From an uncultured Clostridia bacterium (GTDB lineage Bacteria > Bacillota > Clostridia > Oscillospirales > Butyricicoccaceae), in contig CAJUJQ010000021.1 of NCBI GenBank assembly GCA_910586575.1, forward strand, positions 1 to 32,633: a DNA stretch of 32,633 nucleotides. Reading direction: 5' to 3'. The position numbers and the translations under genes are program-made. Of this stretch, positions 23,011-31,995 are shown piece by piece. Positions within the stretch are counted from its first letter, which is position 1. Every line of letters starts with the position of its first letter. The notes below the pieces were generated by a model. It was not told the DNA's origin, searched no databases, and was given only the letters and a program-made list of their open reading frames with translations.

Positions 23011-23892
23011 ATGCTGTATCTGGAAAACGAAACATTAAAGGCATCCATCGACGAAAAGGGCGCGGAGCTTTGCTCGCTGGTTGGCAAATCAGATGGCACC
23101 GAGTATGTCTGGCAGGCAGACCCTGCTATTTGGGGGCGGCACGCACCGCTGCTGTTCCCGGTAATCGGACGGCTCAAGGATAAGGAATATACGCTGGACG
23201 GCAAGACTTACAGCATTACCCAGCATGGTTTTGGCCGGGATTTGCCCTTTACGGGCCGTCAGGTTAGCCCCGATTGTGTGGAAATGACGCTGACACAGAA
23301 TGAATACACCAAGAAAATGTATCCCTATGATTTCACGCTGGTTATCCGCTATACCTTGGAAGGGAACAGCCTGAAAAAGGAACATATTGTACAGAACCCG
23401 AGCGATATCCCGCTGTATTATGAGGTCGGCGGGCATGACGCCTATAATATCTGCCTGACCAAAGGGGAAATCATCCAGGACAGTTATGTCTATTTTGAGG
23501 GCTGCACGGAAATCCACCCGCTTCAACTGGATGAGAACGTCCTGATTACCGGCGGGCACAACACGCTCCCGCTTGATGAGGGCAAGCTTTGGATTGACCG
23601 CGAAACCTTCCGGGTGGATGCCCTGATGCTGGACGACCTGCCGGTGCGCCGCCTGGACATTTGCAGCCGCAGGCACCACAAGAAGGTTTCGGTTTCGTTT
23701 GAGGATTTTGACTATGTCGGCGTGTGGAGCATGCACAAGCCCTTCGACGTGCCGTATGTCTGTATCGAGCCATGGAGCAGCCTGCCGGACTGCACCTATC
23801 TCGGCAAGGAGCTGGAGAGAAAGCCCGGTGTCCGCCGCGTTGAACCACACGGCAGTGAAACGATGACCTTTATCACCACGATTACCGAATAA
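23011..23892 (+). CDS. Aldose 1-epimerase-family protein (YeaD/LacX-like)
   Basis: The 293-residue beta-sandwich protein of the galactose mutarotase-like superfamily converts sugar anomers. Recognised parts: GAELCSLVGKSDGTEYVWQADPAIWGRHAPLLFPVIGRLKD in positions about 17-57 with the PLLFPVIGRL core, QHGFGRDLPF (near 71-80), the VGGHDAYN segment (near 139-146) with the likely catalytic His, and the WSMHKPFDVPYVCIEPWSSLPD motif near the end with the conserved Glu. This pattern is the LacX/hexose-phosphate mutarotase-like subgroup. ATG 23011 follows AAGGAG. It has its own promoter and terminator. The sugar is not predictable. Confidence 0.9.
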   Translation: MLYLENETLKASIDEKGAELCSLVGKSDGTEYVWQADPAIWGRHAPLLFPVIGRLKDKEYTLDGKTYSITQHGFGRDLPFTGRQVSPDCVEMTLTQNEYTKKMYPYDFTLVIRYTLEGNSLKKEHIVQNPSDIPLYYEVGGHDAYNICLTKGEIIQDSYVYFEGCTEIHPLQLDENVLITGGHNTLPLDEGKLWIDRETFRVDALMLDDLPVRRLDICSRRHHKKVSVSFEDFDYVGVWSMHKPFDVPYVCIEPWSSLPDCTYLGKELERKPGVRRVEPHGSETMTFITTITE

Positions 23893-23915
23893 ATAGCGCG
23901 TTTTTGACCTTAAAA

Positions 23916-23970
23916 AGTGCCGTCTCCGGATGATTCCCAGGGAATCCCGGCAGGCGGCACTGCTTCTTTT
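23916..23970 (+). terminator. Terminator of the aldose-epimerase-like gene
   Basis: A long interrupted hairpin: AGTGCCG/CGGCACT, CCGG/CCGG and GATTCCC/GGGAATC nested in order (23916-23961), followed by a CTTTT tail at 23966-23970. Confidence 0.85.
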
Positions 23971-24024
23971 AGCAGGCCGTTTTTGGGTGCGGGCGGTAAA
24001 AAACTGATTTTTCCTGAAAAAAGA

Positions 24025-24053
24025 TTGTAGATTGCCGGTAATTTTGTTATAAT
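24025..24053 (+). promoter_or_regulatory. Promoter of the recJ-rel operon
   Basis: TTGTAG (24025-24030, 4/6), 17-bp spacer and a perfect TATAAT (24048-24053), 30 nt before recJ. No other promoter was seen before 31930. Confidence 0.7.
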
Positions 24054-24082
24054 GATTGTAATTGAAAATTTAGAGGGATGTT

Positions 24083-26182
24083 ATGAAGATAAAACGATGG
24101 CTGACAGCCAAGCCGGACTTTCAAAAAGCCCGCGCGCTGTCGGAAGCGTGCGGCTTCACAATGCTGGCGGCGGCGACACTCTGCGCCCGCGGCATTACCG
24201 TCCCGGAGGAAGCAGAAAAATTCCTGCACCCGCCGACGCTGTACGATCCGCACCTGCTGACCGACATGGATGCTGCTGTAGAAAGCATAACGGCAGCCAT
24301 ACAACTGCATAAACGGATCATCGTCTTTGGGGATTACGACGTGGACGGCATCACTGCGACCTGTGTCCTGACCGATTACCTCCGCTCCGTCGGGGCGGAC
24401 TGCGGCTATTATATCCCTGACAGGCTAAGCGAGGGCTACGGCCTGAACTGCGCGGCAATCGACCGCCTGCACGCGGAAGGGGTGGAGCTGATTGTAACCG
24501 TCGATTCCGGCATTACTGCCCATGAGGAAGCCGCGCACGCTGCTTCGCTCGGCCTGCGGATGGTGATTACCGACCATCACGAGTGCCACGACGAGCAGCC
24601 CATCGCGGAAGCGGTCGTTAATCCTAAGCGGCCGGATTCGTCCTATCCGTTCCGGGAGCTGGCCGGAGTAGGGGTGGCCTTTAAGCTGGTTGCGGCACTG
24701 ATGGGCGACCAGCAGGCGGCGCTCGAACGGTATGCCGGACTGGTTGCGCTGGGTACAGTGGCCGATGTCATGCCAATCATCGGGGAAAACCGTATTATCG
24801 TATCCGAAGGGTTGGAGCGCCTTGCCGTGCCGCACAGCTCTGGCCTGGAAATGCTGCTGCGGGAATCCGGCATGTGGGGCAAAAAGCTGACCGCCGGAAC
24901 CATCAGCTATGTGCTCGCGCCGCGCATCAATGCCGCGGGACGGCTGGGCAACGCCGGGCTTGCCGCCGAGCTGTTCCTGACCAAGGATCCCGAGCGGGCG
25001 CAGGAGCTTGCCGCCTCACTTTGCGAGCAGAACAAGCTGCGGCAGGCTGCGGAAAACCAGATTTTAGACCAAACCTTAGCGATTCTGCGGCGTGAATATA
25101 ACCCGCTGGAAGATAAAATCATCGTTCTTGCGGGGGAGGGCTGGCACCATGGCGTGGTCGGCATTGTCTCCTCTCGGCTGTGCGACCGTTATTCCTGCCC
25201 GGTGGTGCTGATTTCGCTGGAAGGCGAGATGGGGAAAGGCTCCGGACGGTCGATTAAAGGGTTCAATTTATTTGAGGCGCTTTCGGACGCGGGCGGGCTG
25301 CTCGATAAATATGGCGGGCACGAGCTTGCGGCAGGCCTGACCATTCAGCGCGGCAATATTGAGGCGTTCAAGCAGCGTATTACCGCCTACGCGGCGGAAA
25401 ACCTACAGCAGAAATGCCTGAACCCGATTGTCCAGATTGATTGTGAAATCAGTCCGGAGTGGATTAACCTGGAAAATGTGGAGGGGCTTTCCGCCCTGGA
25501 ACCCTTCGGGATGAAAAACCCGCAGCCGGTTTTTATGATGGCGGATATGCTGGTGGAGGAAATTATGCCGATTTCTTCCGACCGCCATGTGCGGCTGTCC
25601 CTGCGCAAGGGCGGCGCAGTCTATACAGCGATGCTGTTCGGCACTGGCACCGGCGGCTGCAACTTCGCGCAGGGGAATTATATTGATGTGGCGTTCCACT
25701 TGGAAATCAACGAATTCCGCGGCAAACGCACGGTACAGCTGAACGTGCGGGATGTCCACCTGAGTCATTGCGAAATTGTCGCGGACCAGCGGCTTTTGAA
25801 TCTTTACAACAGCTACATGGGGGATCAGCCGCTGACCGCGCTTCAGGCACAGATTTTGCTCCCAGACAGGAAGGACCTGGTTGCTGTATGGCGGCATGTC
25901 GCCAGCCGCGCGGAGGACGGACGCCTGAGCGTACCCCCGAACGGCCTGTCCCGGCGTATTTCCTGGGAAAGCAAACACAAAATCAATATCGGAAAGCTGT
26001 TTGTCTGTCTGGATGTGTTCAGTGAGAGCAGCTTGCTCAGCTACCATTTCAAAGAGGGGCTGCTGAATATCATTGTCAAGCACCATGAAGGCAAGGCTGA
26101 CATCTCGAAATCGGTCGTCCTGGCGACCTTGACCCAGATGGCAAAGCCCAGCTGCCCGCCTTCGGCGGCCGGGAAGAGTTAG
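24083..26182 (+). CDS. recJ: Single-stranded-DNA-specific 5'-3' exonuclease RecJ
   Basis: Mn-dependent exonuclease of recombination and repair. The 699-residue product has DHH motifs FGDYDVDGIT (82-91), VTVDSG with D141, and TDHHE with DHH at 164-166. The DHHA1 domain carries GHELAAG (about 413-419) and a KGSGRSIKGF segment before it. An OB-fold domain spans about 450-560 (NVEGLSALEPFGMKNPQPVF). The C-terminal extension (about 570-699) is common in Firmicutes; total length lies between E. coli (577) and B. subtilis (786). It opens the operon with rel, dtd and others. The usual apt gene between recJ and rel is absent; the rel ribosome site overlaps the recJ stop. Confidence 0.96.
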   Translation: MKIKRWLTAKPDFQKARALSEACGFTMLAAATLCARGITVPEEAEKFLHPPTLYDPHLLTDMDAAVESITAAIQLHKRIIVFGDYDVDGITATCVLTDYLRSVGADCGYYIPDRLSEGYGLNCAAIDRLHAEGVELIVTVDSGITAHEEAAHAASLGLRMVITDHHECHDEQPIAEAVVNPKRPDSSYPFRELAGVGVAFKLVAALMGDQQAALERYAGLVALGTVADVMPIIGENRIIVSEGLERLAVPHSSGLEMLLRESGMWGKKLTAGTISYVLAPRINAAGRLGNAGLAAELFLTKDPERAQELAASLCEQNKLRQAAENQILDQTLAILRREYNPLEDKIIVLAGEGWHHGVVGIVSSRLCDRYSCPVVLISLEGEMGKGSGRSIKGFNLFEALSDAGGLLDKYGGHELAAGLTIQRGNIEAFKQRITAYAAENLQQKCLNPIVQIDCEISPEWINLENVEGLSALEPFGMKNPQPVFMMADMLVEEIMPISSDRHVRLSLRKGGAVYTAMLFGTGTGGCNFAQGNYIDVAFHLEINEFRGKRTVQLNVRDVHLSHCEIVADQRLLNLYNSYMGDQPLTALQAQILLPDRKDLVAVWRHVASRAEDGRLSVPPNGLSRRISWESKHKINIGKLFVCLDVFSESSLLSYHFKEGLLNIIVKHHEGKADISKSVVLATLTQMAKPSCPPSAAGKS

Positions 26183-26194
26183 GGAGTGAAAATC

Positions 26195-28372
26195 ATGCAA
26201 GATCGAATTGCTTTTTTAATAGAACGCGTGCAGGTGCAGAACCCGCTTGCGAATATCCGGAAAATCCGCGCCGCCTATGAAAGCGCGGAAGCTGCCCACG
26301 AGGGGCAGAAGCGCCGCAACGGGGAACCATACATCATCCATCCTGTTGCGGTGGCTGAAATTATTGTGGAAATGGGGCTGGATACCGACTCTATCTGCGC
26401 CGGTCTGCTGCATGACTGTATTGAGGATACGCAGTTTGGGTACAAGGAAATCGAAAACAAATTCGGCACGTCGGTCGCCGAGCTGGTGGACGGCGTGACC
26501 CGGCTGGGTATGCTGCAATACTCCAAGGAACAGGAACAGATGGAGGACCTGCGCAAGATGTTCATGGCGATGGCCAAGGATATCCGCGTAATCCTGATTA
26601 AGCTTGCCGACCGGCTGCATAACGCGCGTACCTTTCAGTTCCTGCCCGAGAAAAAGCAGCGAGACAAGGCGCTCGAAACGATGGAAATCTATGCGCCGAT
26701 TGCGCACCGTCTGGGGATGCAGCGTATCAAGTGGGAGCTTGAGGATTTATCGCTCAAGTGCCTCGACCCGATTGGCTACAATGAGATTGTCAACGGACTG
26801 AAAGAACAAAGCGAGCAGCAGGAACAGTTCCTGGAAGGGATTAAGGACCGCATCAGCGGCAAGCTGGCCGAGGCAAATATTGAGCATACGATTTCCGCAC
26901 GCGTTAAGCATATTTATTCCATTTATCGCAAAATGTATGCTCAGCACAAGACGATTAACGAAATTTATGATATCTGCGCGGTGCGTGTTATCGTGGATAC
27001 GGTCGCGGACTGCTATAATGTCCTGGGCTATGTGCATGACTTGTATAAGCCGATTCCCGGCCGTTTCAAGGATTATATTTCCACACCAAAGCCCAACGGT
27101 TACCAGTCACTGCATACGACGGTGATTGGTCGGGCAGGCATCCCGTTTGAAATCCAGATCCGTACCGCCGAGATGCACAAAATGGCGGAATATGGTGTTG
27201 CGGCGCACTGGAAGTACAAGCAGGGGCTTGATAAGGTCGATAACGAGCAGGCGTTTGCCTGGATTCGCCAGCTGTTGGAGGCCCAGCAGGACACCGAGGC
27301 CGAGGATTTTATCAAAGCAATCAAGGTGGATTTGTTTGCGGACGAGGTATTTGTTTTTACCCCGCGCGGCGATGTGGTGAACCTTCCCGCCGGGGCAACC
27401 CCGATTGACCTAGCGTATGCCATCCATTCCGCCGTCGGCAACCGCATGACCGGCGCGAAGGTCAACGGGCGTATTACGCCCATCGACAGCACGCTGAAAA
27501 ACGGCGATATTGTGGAAATCCTGACCTCCAAGGAAGCGCGCGGCCCCAGCCGCGACTGGGTCAAGATTGTCAAGACGACCGAGGCGCGCAACAAAATCAA
27601 GCAGTGGTTCAAGAAGGAGCGGCGGGAAGAAAATATAATCCAAGGCCGTGAGGAGCTTGACCGCGAGCTGCGCGCGAACCTCCTTTATAACGGCTTTTAT
27701 GAGAATGAGGAAGTGCAGAAAAACTGCCTGAACAAGTTCTCTTTCGCCCATTTGGACGAAATGTATGCGTCGATAGGGTACGGCGGCATTACCGTCACCA
27801 AGGTGATTAACAAGGTCAAGGACGATGTCAACCGCATCCGCCGCGCGTCGGAGCGCACCGAGCGGGCGCTTCAGCCGCAGCAGTACCACCGCCCGGCTTC
27901 ACGCGGCAACTCCGGCGTGATTGTTGCGGGGCTGGACAACTGTTTGATTAAGTTCGCGCGTTGCTGCACGCCAATCCCAGGCGACGATATTGTCGGCTTT
28001 GTAACACGCGGCTACGGCGTTTCCATCCACCGGAAGGATTGTGTGAATTATATCAACGGCCAGCATGACAGCGAGGACCGGTGGCTTGACGCATGGTGGG
28101 ACGAGGAGATTGCGGACAGCAAGCCCCGTTTCATTACCGGTCTGCAAATTTCCACCCGCAGCCGGATTGGCGTGCTGAGCGATGTTGCGGCTGTCCTTGC
28201 GGCAAGCAAGGTCAATGTGCATGAGCTTTCCGCGCGGGATTTGAACGACGGCTTTGGTGTAATCAACGCCATGGTGGACGTGGCGGGCGTGGCGCAGCTG
28301 GATAATATTATCAACCGTATCAAGGGGATTAAAGGAATCCTGGACGTAACGCGCACTGTGGATGCGCACTGA
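26195..28372 (+). CDS. rel: Bifunctional (p)ppGpp synthetase/hydrolase Rel
   Basis: Stringent-response enzyme of 725 residues that makes and degrades (p)ppGpp on starved ribosomes. Order of domains: HD hydrolase (about 20-180, H49, HD at 73-74, KLADRLHNART near 136-146), synthetase (about 230-345, with NEIYDICAVRVIV and YISTPKPNGYQSLHT), TGS (about 383-445), a zinc-finger/helical region with CCTPIPGD (near 589), and a C-terminal ACT domain (about 650-725). RFKD at 290-293 is the RXKD signature of bifunctional enzymes. ATG 26195 is preferred over GTG 26186 because AGGGAG (26181-26186) lies 8 nt upstream of it. No degraded motif was seen, so both activities should be present. Confidence 0.96.
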   Translation: MQDRIAFLIERVQVQNPLANIRKIRAAYESAEAAHEGQKRRNGEPYIIHPVAVAEIIVEMGLDTDSICAGLLHDCIEDTQFGYKEIENKFGTSVAELVDGVTRLGMLQYSKEQEQMEDLRKMFMAMAKDIRVILIKLADRLHNARTFQFLPEKKQRDKALETMEIYAPIAHRLGMQRIKWELEDLSLKCLDPIGYNEIVNGLKEQSEQQEQFLEGIKDRISGKLAEANIEHTISARVKHIYSIYRKMYAQHKTINEIYDICAVRVIVDTVADCYNVLGYVHDLYKPIPGRFKDYISTPKPNGYQSLHTTVIGRAGIPFEIQIRTAEMHKMAEYGVAAHWKYKQGLDKVDNEQAFAWIRQLLEAQQDTEAEDFIKAIKVDLFADEVFVFTPRGDVVNLPAGATPIDLAYAIHSAVGNRMTGAKVNGRITPIDSTLKNGDIVEILTSKEARGPSRDWVKIVKTTEARNKIKQWFKKERREENIIQGREELDRELRANLLYNGFYENEEVQKNCLNKFSFAHLDEMYASIGYGGITVTKVINKVKDDVNRIRRASERTERALQPQQYHRPASRGNSGVIVAGLDNCLIKFARCCTPIPGDDIVGFVTRGYGVSIHRKDCVNYINGQHDSEDRWLDAWWDEEIADSKPRFITGLQISTRSRIGVLSDVAAVLAASKVNVHELSARDLNDGFGVINAMVDVAGVAQLDNIINRIKGIKGILDVTRTVDAH

Positions 28373-28397
28373 CCAAACAATTAAAAGGGGAGATTCT

Positions 28398-28859
28398 ATG
28401 CGGGCGGTGATTCAGCGCGTTTCCTACGCGCGGGTGACCATCGGAGGCGAAGTGCGCGGCGAGATTGGAAAGGGCTTTCTGATCCTGCTCGGCGTTTGTG
28501 AGGGCGATACCGAGGCTGAAGCCATCTATTTGGCGGATAAATGCGTGGGGCTGCGCGTCTTTACCGATGAGAACGATAAAATGAACCTGTCACCCGCCGA
28601 TATTGGCGGCGGGCTGCTGGTCATTTCGCAGTTTACGCTGTATGGTGACTGCAAAAAGGGCAAACGCCCGAACTTTATGCGTGCCGCAAAGCGGGAGCTT
28701 GCGGTGCCGCTATATGAGAAATTCATTGCGCACTGCCGGGAAAGCGGGCTTCCGGTGGCGTCCGGCGAGTTCGGCGCGGATATGAAGGTCGAGCTGCTCA
28801 ATGACGGCCCGGTTACAATTTTAATGGATACCGAGGAAATGAGAGGGGAGAAAGCATGA
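28398..28859 (+). CDS. dtd: D-aminoacyl-tRNA deacylase
   Basis: Editing enzyme that removes D-amino acids (and glycine) from tRNA. The 153-residue product begins MRAVIQRVSYARVTI and has the catalytic-site motifs SQFTLYGD (77-84) and NDGPVT (135-140) with the cross-subunit Gly-Pro pair. ATG 28398 follows AAGGGG; the frame extends 12 codons upstream without a ribosome site. It lies 25 nt after rel and overlaps the MBL gene as ATGA. The rel-dtd pairing is standard in Firmicutes. Confidence 0.96.
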   Translation: MRAVIQRVSYARVTIGGEVRGEIGKGFLILLGVCEGDTEAEAIYLADKCVGLRVFTDENDKMNLSPADIGGGLLVISQFTLYGDCKKGKRPNFMRAAKRELAVPLYEKFIAHCRESGLPVASGEFGADMKVELLNDGPVTILMDTEEMRGEKA

Positions 28860-29488
28860 AGCTGATTCATTTGCATGTCGGCATGGTACAGACCAACTGC
28901 TATGTTTTTTATGATGAGAATACAATGGAAGGCGCGGTCGTTGACCCGGGGGACAACGCTGCCGCCATCCTGCGGGAAATCAGCCGCGTAGGCGCGGATA
29001 TCAAATATATCCTGCTGACACACGGCCATTTTGACCATATCCTTGCGGTGCACGAAATTTCAGAGAAAACCGGCGCAAAGCTGGTCATCCACAAGGACGA
29101 TGAACGTCTGCTTTCCTATGATGAAATGGGTGAATTCCGCCCGTTTGCGCACGGTTATATCCAGACGCCGGTCGATATCCTCGCGGAAGAGGGCACAAAA
29201 ATCCAAATTGGTGGGCTGACAGCGGAATATCTGCACACACCCGGGCATACGCCGGGTTCCTGTTGTATCCGGGTCGGGGACGTGCTGTTTACCGGGGATA
29301 CGATGTTCCGTCATGAGTGCGGACGCTGCGATCTCAAAGGCGGCGATTTTTCGCTGATGCTGAAATCGCTCAAGCGGCTGAATGATTTGCCGGGGGATTA
29401 CCGTGTACTGCCGGGGCATGATGCCATTACCATGCTTTCAGAGGAGCGGATTCGCAATCCCTACGTCCGGCAGGCGCTGGGGCAATGA
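28856..29488 (+). CDS. MBL-fold hydrolase, glyoxalase II-like (YqgX type)
   Basis: Metallo-beta-lactamase-fold hydrolase of 210 residues. Metal ligands: THGHFDH with H56, H58, D60 and H61, then H131 in HTPGHTPGS, D148 in FTGDTMF, and a last His in LPGHD (near 191). The sequence FRHECGRCDL follows the second ligand group, as in glyoxalase II/persulfide dioxygenase relatives. The substrate is probably a glutathione-like or other thioester, but it is not determined. It overlaps dtd and hemZ by 4 nt each (ATGA), so the three are translationally coupled. Confidence 0.93.
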   Translation: MKLIHLHVGMVQTNCYVFYDENTMEGAVVDPGDNAAAILREISRVGADIKYILLTHGHFDHILAVHEISEKTGAKLVIHKDDERLLSYDEMGEFRPFAHGYIQTPVDILAEEGTKIQIGGLTAEYLHTPGHTPGSCCIRVGDVLFTGDTMFRHECGRCDLKGGDFSLMLKSLKRLNDLPGDYRVLPGHDAITMLSEERIRNPYVRQALGQ

Positions 29489-30942
29489 ATTACCGTATTG
29501 ATGGACATTCGCACCGCCATGCGGTGGAGGAAATGTTGCTCCACTTGCTGCCGGGGAATACGGTTTCAGAAGGTGCGGACGACGGTGAGGATTTTTGCAG
29601 CAGCCGGTTAAGCGAACAGGCGGGGGAGTGCACTGCGCGGGCGGAAATCCGCTTGGATGGCAGGCGGTTGGAAGGGGAGCGGTCAGCTCCGGTTCCGGCA
29701 TCGGCTGACCCGCTTGCGCGGAAACGACTGGAAACCGAGCTGGTCAAGCTTTCGGTTTATGACGCGGTTGTCCAGGCATTGGAGGAGCCGCCGGCTTGGG
29801 GGTCGCTGACTGGCGTGCGGCCTGCCAAACTGGCACGCGGTATGATGGAACGCGGCATGATGCCGGAAGTGGTCGAACGACAGCTTTGTGAGCATTTTTA
29901 TGTTTCGCCCGCACGGACGGCACTGACGATGGCGGCTGCCAAAGCAGCTTTGGAAATTGACCGAAAAATTACAAAAAACAGTATTTCTATCTATGTCGGC
30001 ATTCCGTTTTGCCCAACTCGGTGCGTGTATTGCTCGTTTATCTCAGCTGCGGTTGAAAAAAACGCCGCGCTGATTGAGCCGTATCTGGACGCCCTTTGCG
30101 GAGAAGCGGAGGCAACTGGCGCGCTGTTACAGGAATACGGTTTGACAATTGACGGCCTTTACATCGGGGGAGGTACTCCGACGACGCTGTCAAGCAAACA
30201 GCTTGACAGGCTTTTGGGTGTGTTGGAACGGTCGTTTGACCTGTCAAGGCTTTTCGATTACACCGTTGAAGCAGGAAGGCCGGACACCATTACAGCAGAA
30301 AAGCTGGCGGTTCTGCGCGCGCACGGCGTGACCCGCGTCAGCGTCAACCCGCAGAGTATGGATGATGCGGTTTTGCGTCTCGCGGGGCGTCCGCACACCG
30401 CACAGGCGGTGCTGGAAAGCTACGAGCTGGCGCGGAAAAGCGGCTTCCCCGTAATCAATATGGATGTCATCGCGGGGCTTGAGGGCGATACGCCGGAGAG
30501 CTTCGCGCATACCATGGATACCCTGATTGGGCTTGGCGCGGAGAACCTGACGGTGCACACCCTCGCGGTCAAGCGGGGCGCTTCGATGCAGGATATCCGG
30601 GCGAATCTTGCACGCCGGGACGCGGTTGGCCATATGCTGTCTTATGCACAGCAAGCCCTATTCCGGCATGATTACCACGCGTATTATCTGTACCGGCAGA
30701 AGTTTTCGGCTGGTGGTTTTGAAAATGTCGGCTGGTGCAGGCCCGGTACGGAGAATTTTTATAATATTTCGATGATGGAGGAGCTGCAAACGATTCTTTC
30801 CCTCGGCGCAGGCGGCGTCAGCAAACGGGTGAACCGGGAAACCGGGAAAATCGAACGCTTCACCAACCCCAAATATCCGCTGGAATATTTACAGGCTCAG
30901 GAGCGCATTCTACACGGCAGGAAAAGGCTATTGCAGGAATAA
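29485..30942 (+). CDS. hemZ: Radical SAM coproporphyrinogen dehydrogenase-like HemZ
   Basis: The 485-residue radical SAM enzyme is of the HemZ group (HemN relatives without proven coproporphyrinogen activity in many hosts). The cluster motif is C176-x3-C180-x2-C183 in PFCPTRCVYCSF. Next are GGGTPTTL (near 225-232), the VEAGRPDTI stretch (near 256-264), SVNPQSMDD (near 286-294) and a C-terminal domain with MYYLYRQK-like HAYYLYRQKF and GAGGVSKRV. An N-terminal region of about 165 residues includes GSLTGVRPAKL (106-116), typical of HemZ. The start overlaps the MBL stop (ATGA). In this operon the enzyme could act on haem precursors or another tetrapyrrole; no other haem gene is nearby. Confidence 0.9.
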   Translation: MNYRIDGHSHRHAVEEMLLHLLPGNTVSEGADDGEDFCSSRLSEQAGECTARAEIRLDGRRLEGERSAPVPASADPLARKRLETELVKLSVYDAVVQALEEPPAWGSLTGVRPAKLARGMMERGMMPEVVERQLCEHFYVSPARTALTMAAAKAALEIDRKITKNSISIYVGIPFCPTRCVYCSFISAAVEKNAALIEPYLDALCGEAEATGALLQEYGLTIDGLYIGGGTPTTLSSKQLDRLLGVLERSFDLSRLFDYTVEAGRPDTITAEKLAVLRAHGVTRVSVNPQSMDDAVLRLAGRPHTAQAVLESYELARKSGFPVINMDVIAGLEGDTPESFAHTMDTLIGLGAENLTVHTLAVKRGASMQDIRANLARRDAVGHMLSYAQQALFRHDYHAYYLYRQKFSAGGFENVGWCRPGTENFYNISMMEELQTILSLGAGGVSKRVNRETGKIERFTNPKYPLEYLQAQERILHGRKRLLQE

Positions 30943-30954
30943 GGAGGCAGTCAA

Positions 30955-31887
30955 ATGGCAGATTATACGCTGAAGCAGTTAAATGACGCGGCAAGGAGCG
31001 ACCCGAAAGGGTTTATCAAGCTGTGTGAGGACTATTACCGCAACCAGGTGGACAGCACCGCGCGGGAGCTGGCGGCCCGCCGCCGCACCAGCCCGATCGT
31101 GCTGGTGAACGGCCCTTCCTCTGCGGGCAAGACCACAACCACCGCACGCCTTCGCCAGGCACTGGAAAAGCGGCACGGAATCAAGACCAAAACGATTTCG
31201 ATGGACGACTACTACCGCACCTCCGGGGAATATGAAACCCCGTTTGATGAGGAAAACGGGGTGGATGATTTGGAATCCCCGCTCTGCATGAACCTGGGGA
31301 TGCTGACCGACCATCTGCGCAAGCTGGCAGCCGGTGAGGAAATCTCTGTCCCGGTCTTTGATTTCCATTTGCGCAAATCTATCCCGGATTCCAAAAAGCT
31401 GCGGCTGGAGCCGGGCGAAATGGTAATTATTGAAGGCATCCACGCGCTGAGCGATATTGTATATGACGGTCTGGGAGAGTCCGCGACCGGTGTATTCCTG
31501 TCTTTCGACAGCGCGCTGACGTTAGAGAATGGCATTGTCGCCGAGCCGTTTATGCTTCGCTTCATGCGGCGCACGGTGCGGGACAGCTTGTTCCGCAATA
31601 CCCCGGTTTCCGCAACGATTGCGCAGTGGAAATCGGTCCGGCGTGGGGAACGGCTGTATATTATGCCCAACCGTGGACGCGCCGCGCTGACGCTCGATAC
31701 TTATATGCCATATGAAACCTTTATCATCGCCGAGATGCTCCGCCATCCGTTCTCCTGCATGAAAGAGGAACTGACCGCTGCCGGGCTGGAACCGCTGACC
31801 CATCTGGACGGCTGCTTTGAGCCGCTCGATTATGTACACCATATCCCGGAGGATTCGCTGATTCACGAGTTTATCGGGTATGTGTGA
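30955..31887 (+). CDS. Nucleoside (uridine-type) kinase
   Basis: P-loop kinase of 310 residues of the uridine kinase/phosphoribulokinase group. Walker A is GPSSAGKTTTT (53-63). SMDDYYR (about 82-88) has the DDYY signature of uridine kinases, with PVFDFHLRKS (near 124-133) after it, then VIIEGIHAL (near 148-156) for Walker B, and a lid region with RFMRRTVRDS. It would phosphorylate uridine or a related nucleoside with ATP or GTP. An N-terminal helix of about 45 residues precedes the domain. It follows hemZ by 12 nt, with AAGGAGG overlapping the hemZ stop, so it is the last gene of the recJ operon. Clostridia encode this longer form often; exact substrate unproven. Confidence 0.88.
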   Translation: MADYTLKQLNDAARSDPKGFIKLCEDYYRNQVDSTARELAARRRTSPIVLVNGPSSAGKTTTTARLRQALEKRHGIKTKTISMDDYYRTSGEYETPFDEENGVDDLESPLCMNLGMLTDHLRKLAAGEEISVPVFDFHLRKSIPDSKKLRLEPGEMVIIEGIHALSDIVYDGLGESATGVFLSFDSALTLENGIVAEPFMLRFMRRTVRDSLFRNTPVSATIAQWKSVRRGERLYIMPNRGRAALTLDTYMPYETFIIAEMLRHPFSCMKEELTAAGLEPLTHLDGCFEPLDYVHHIPEDSLIHEFIGYV

Positions 31888-31929
31888 GTATTCATTTCAT
31901 AAAATTCTGTAAATAATTTACGGGTTCCC

Positions 31930-31958
31930 TTGATTTTTGGGGAGGAAGCCACTATAAT
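31930..31958 (+). promoter_or_regulatory. Promoter of the zinc-ribbon gene
   Basis: TTGATT (31930-31935), 17-bp spacer, perfect TATAAT (31953-31958). A 13-nt palindrome GTAAAT-A-ATTTAC (31909-31921) lies 8 nt upstream and could be an operator. Confidence 0.8.
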
Positions 31959-31995
31959 GAATAATTACCGCATACGTTGAAAGGGGCGCTGTAAA

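Noticed and set aside
24047..24310. Short frames overlapping the start of recJ on both strands
   Set aside because: They lie within recJ in other frames, without ribosome sites; recJ itself has full DHH motifs and a promoter.
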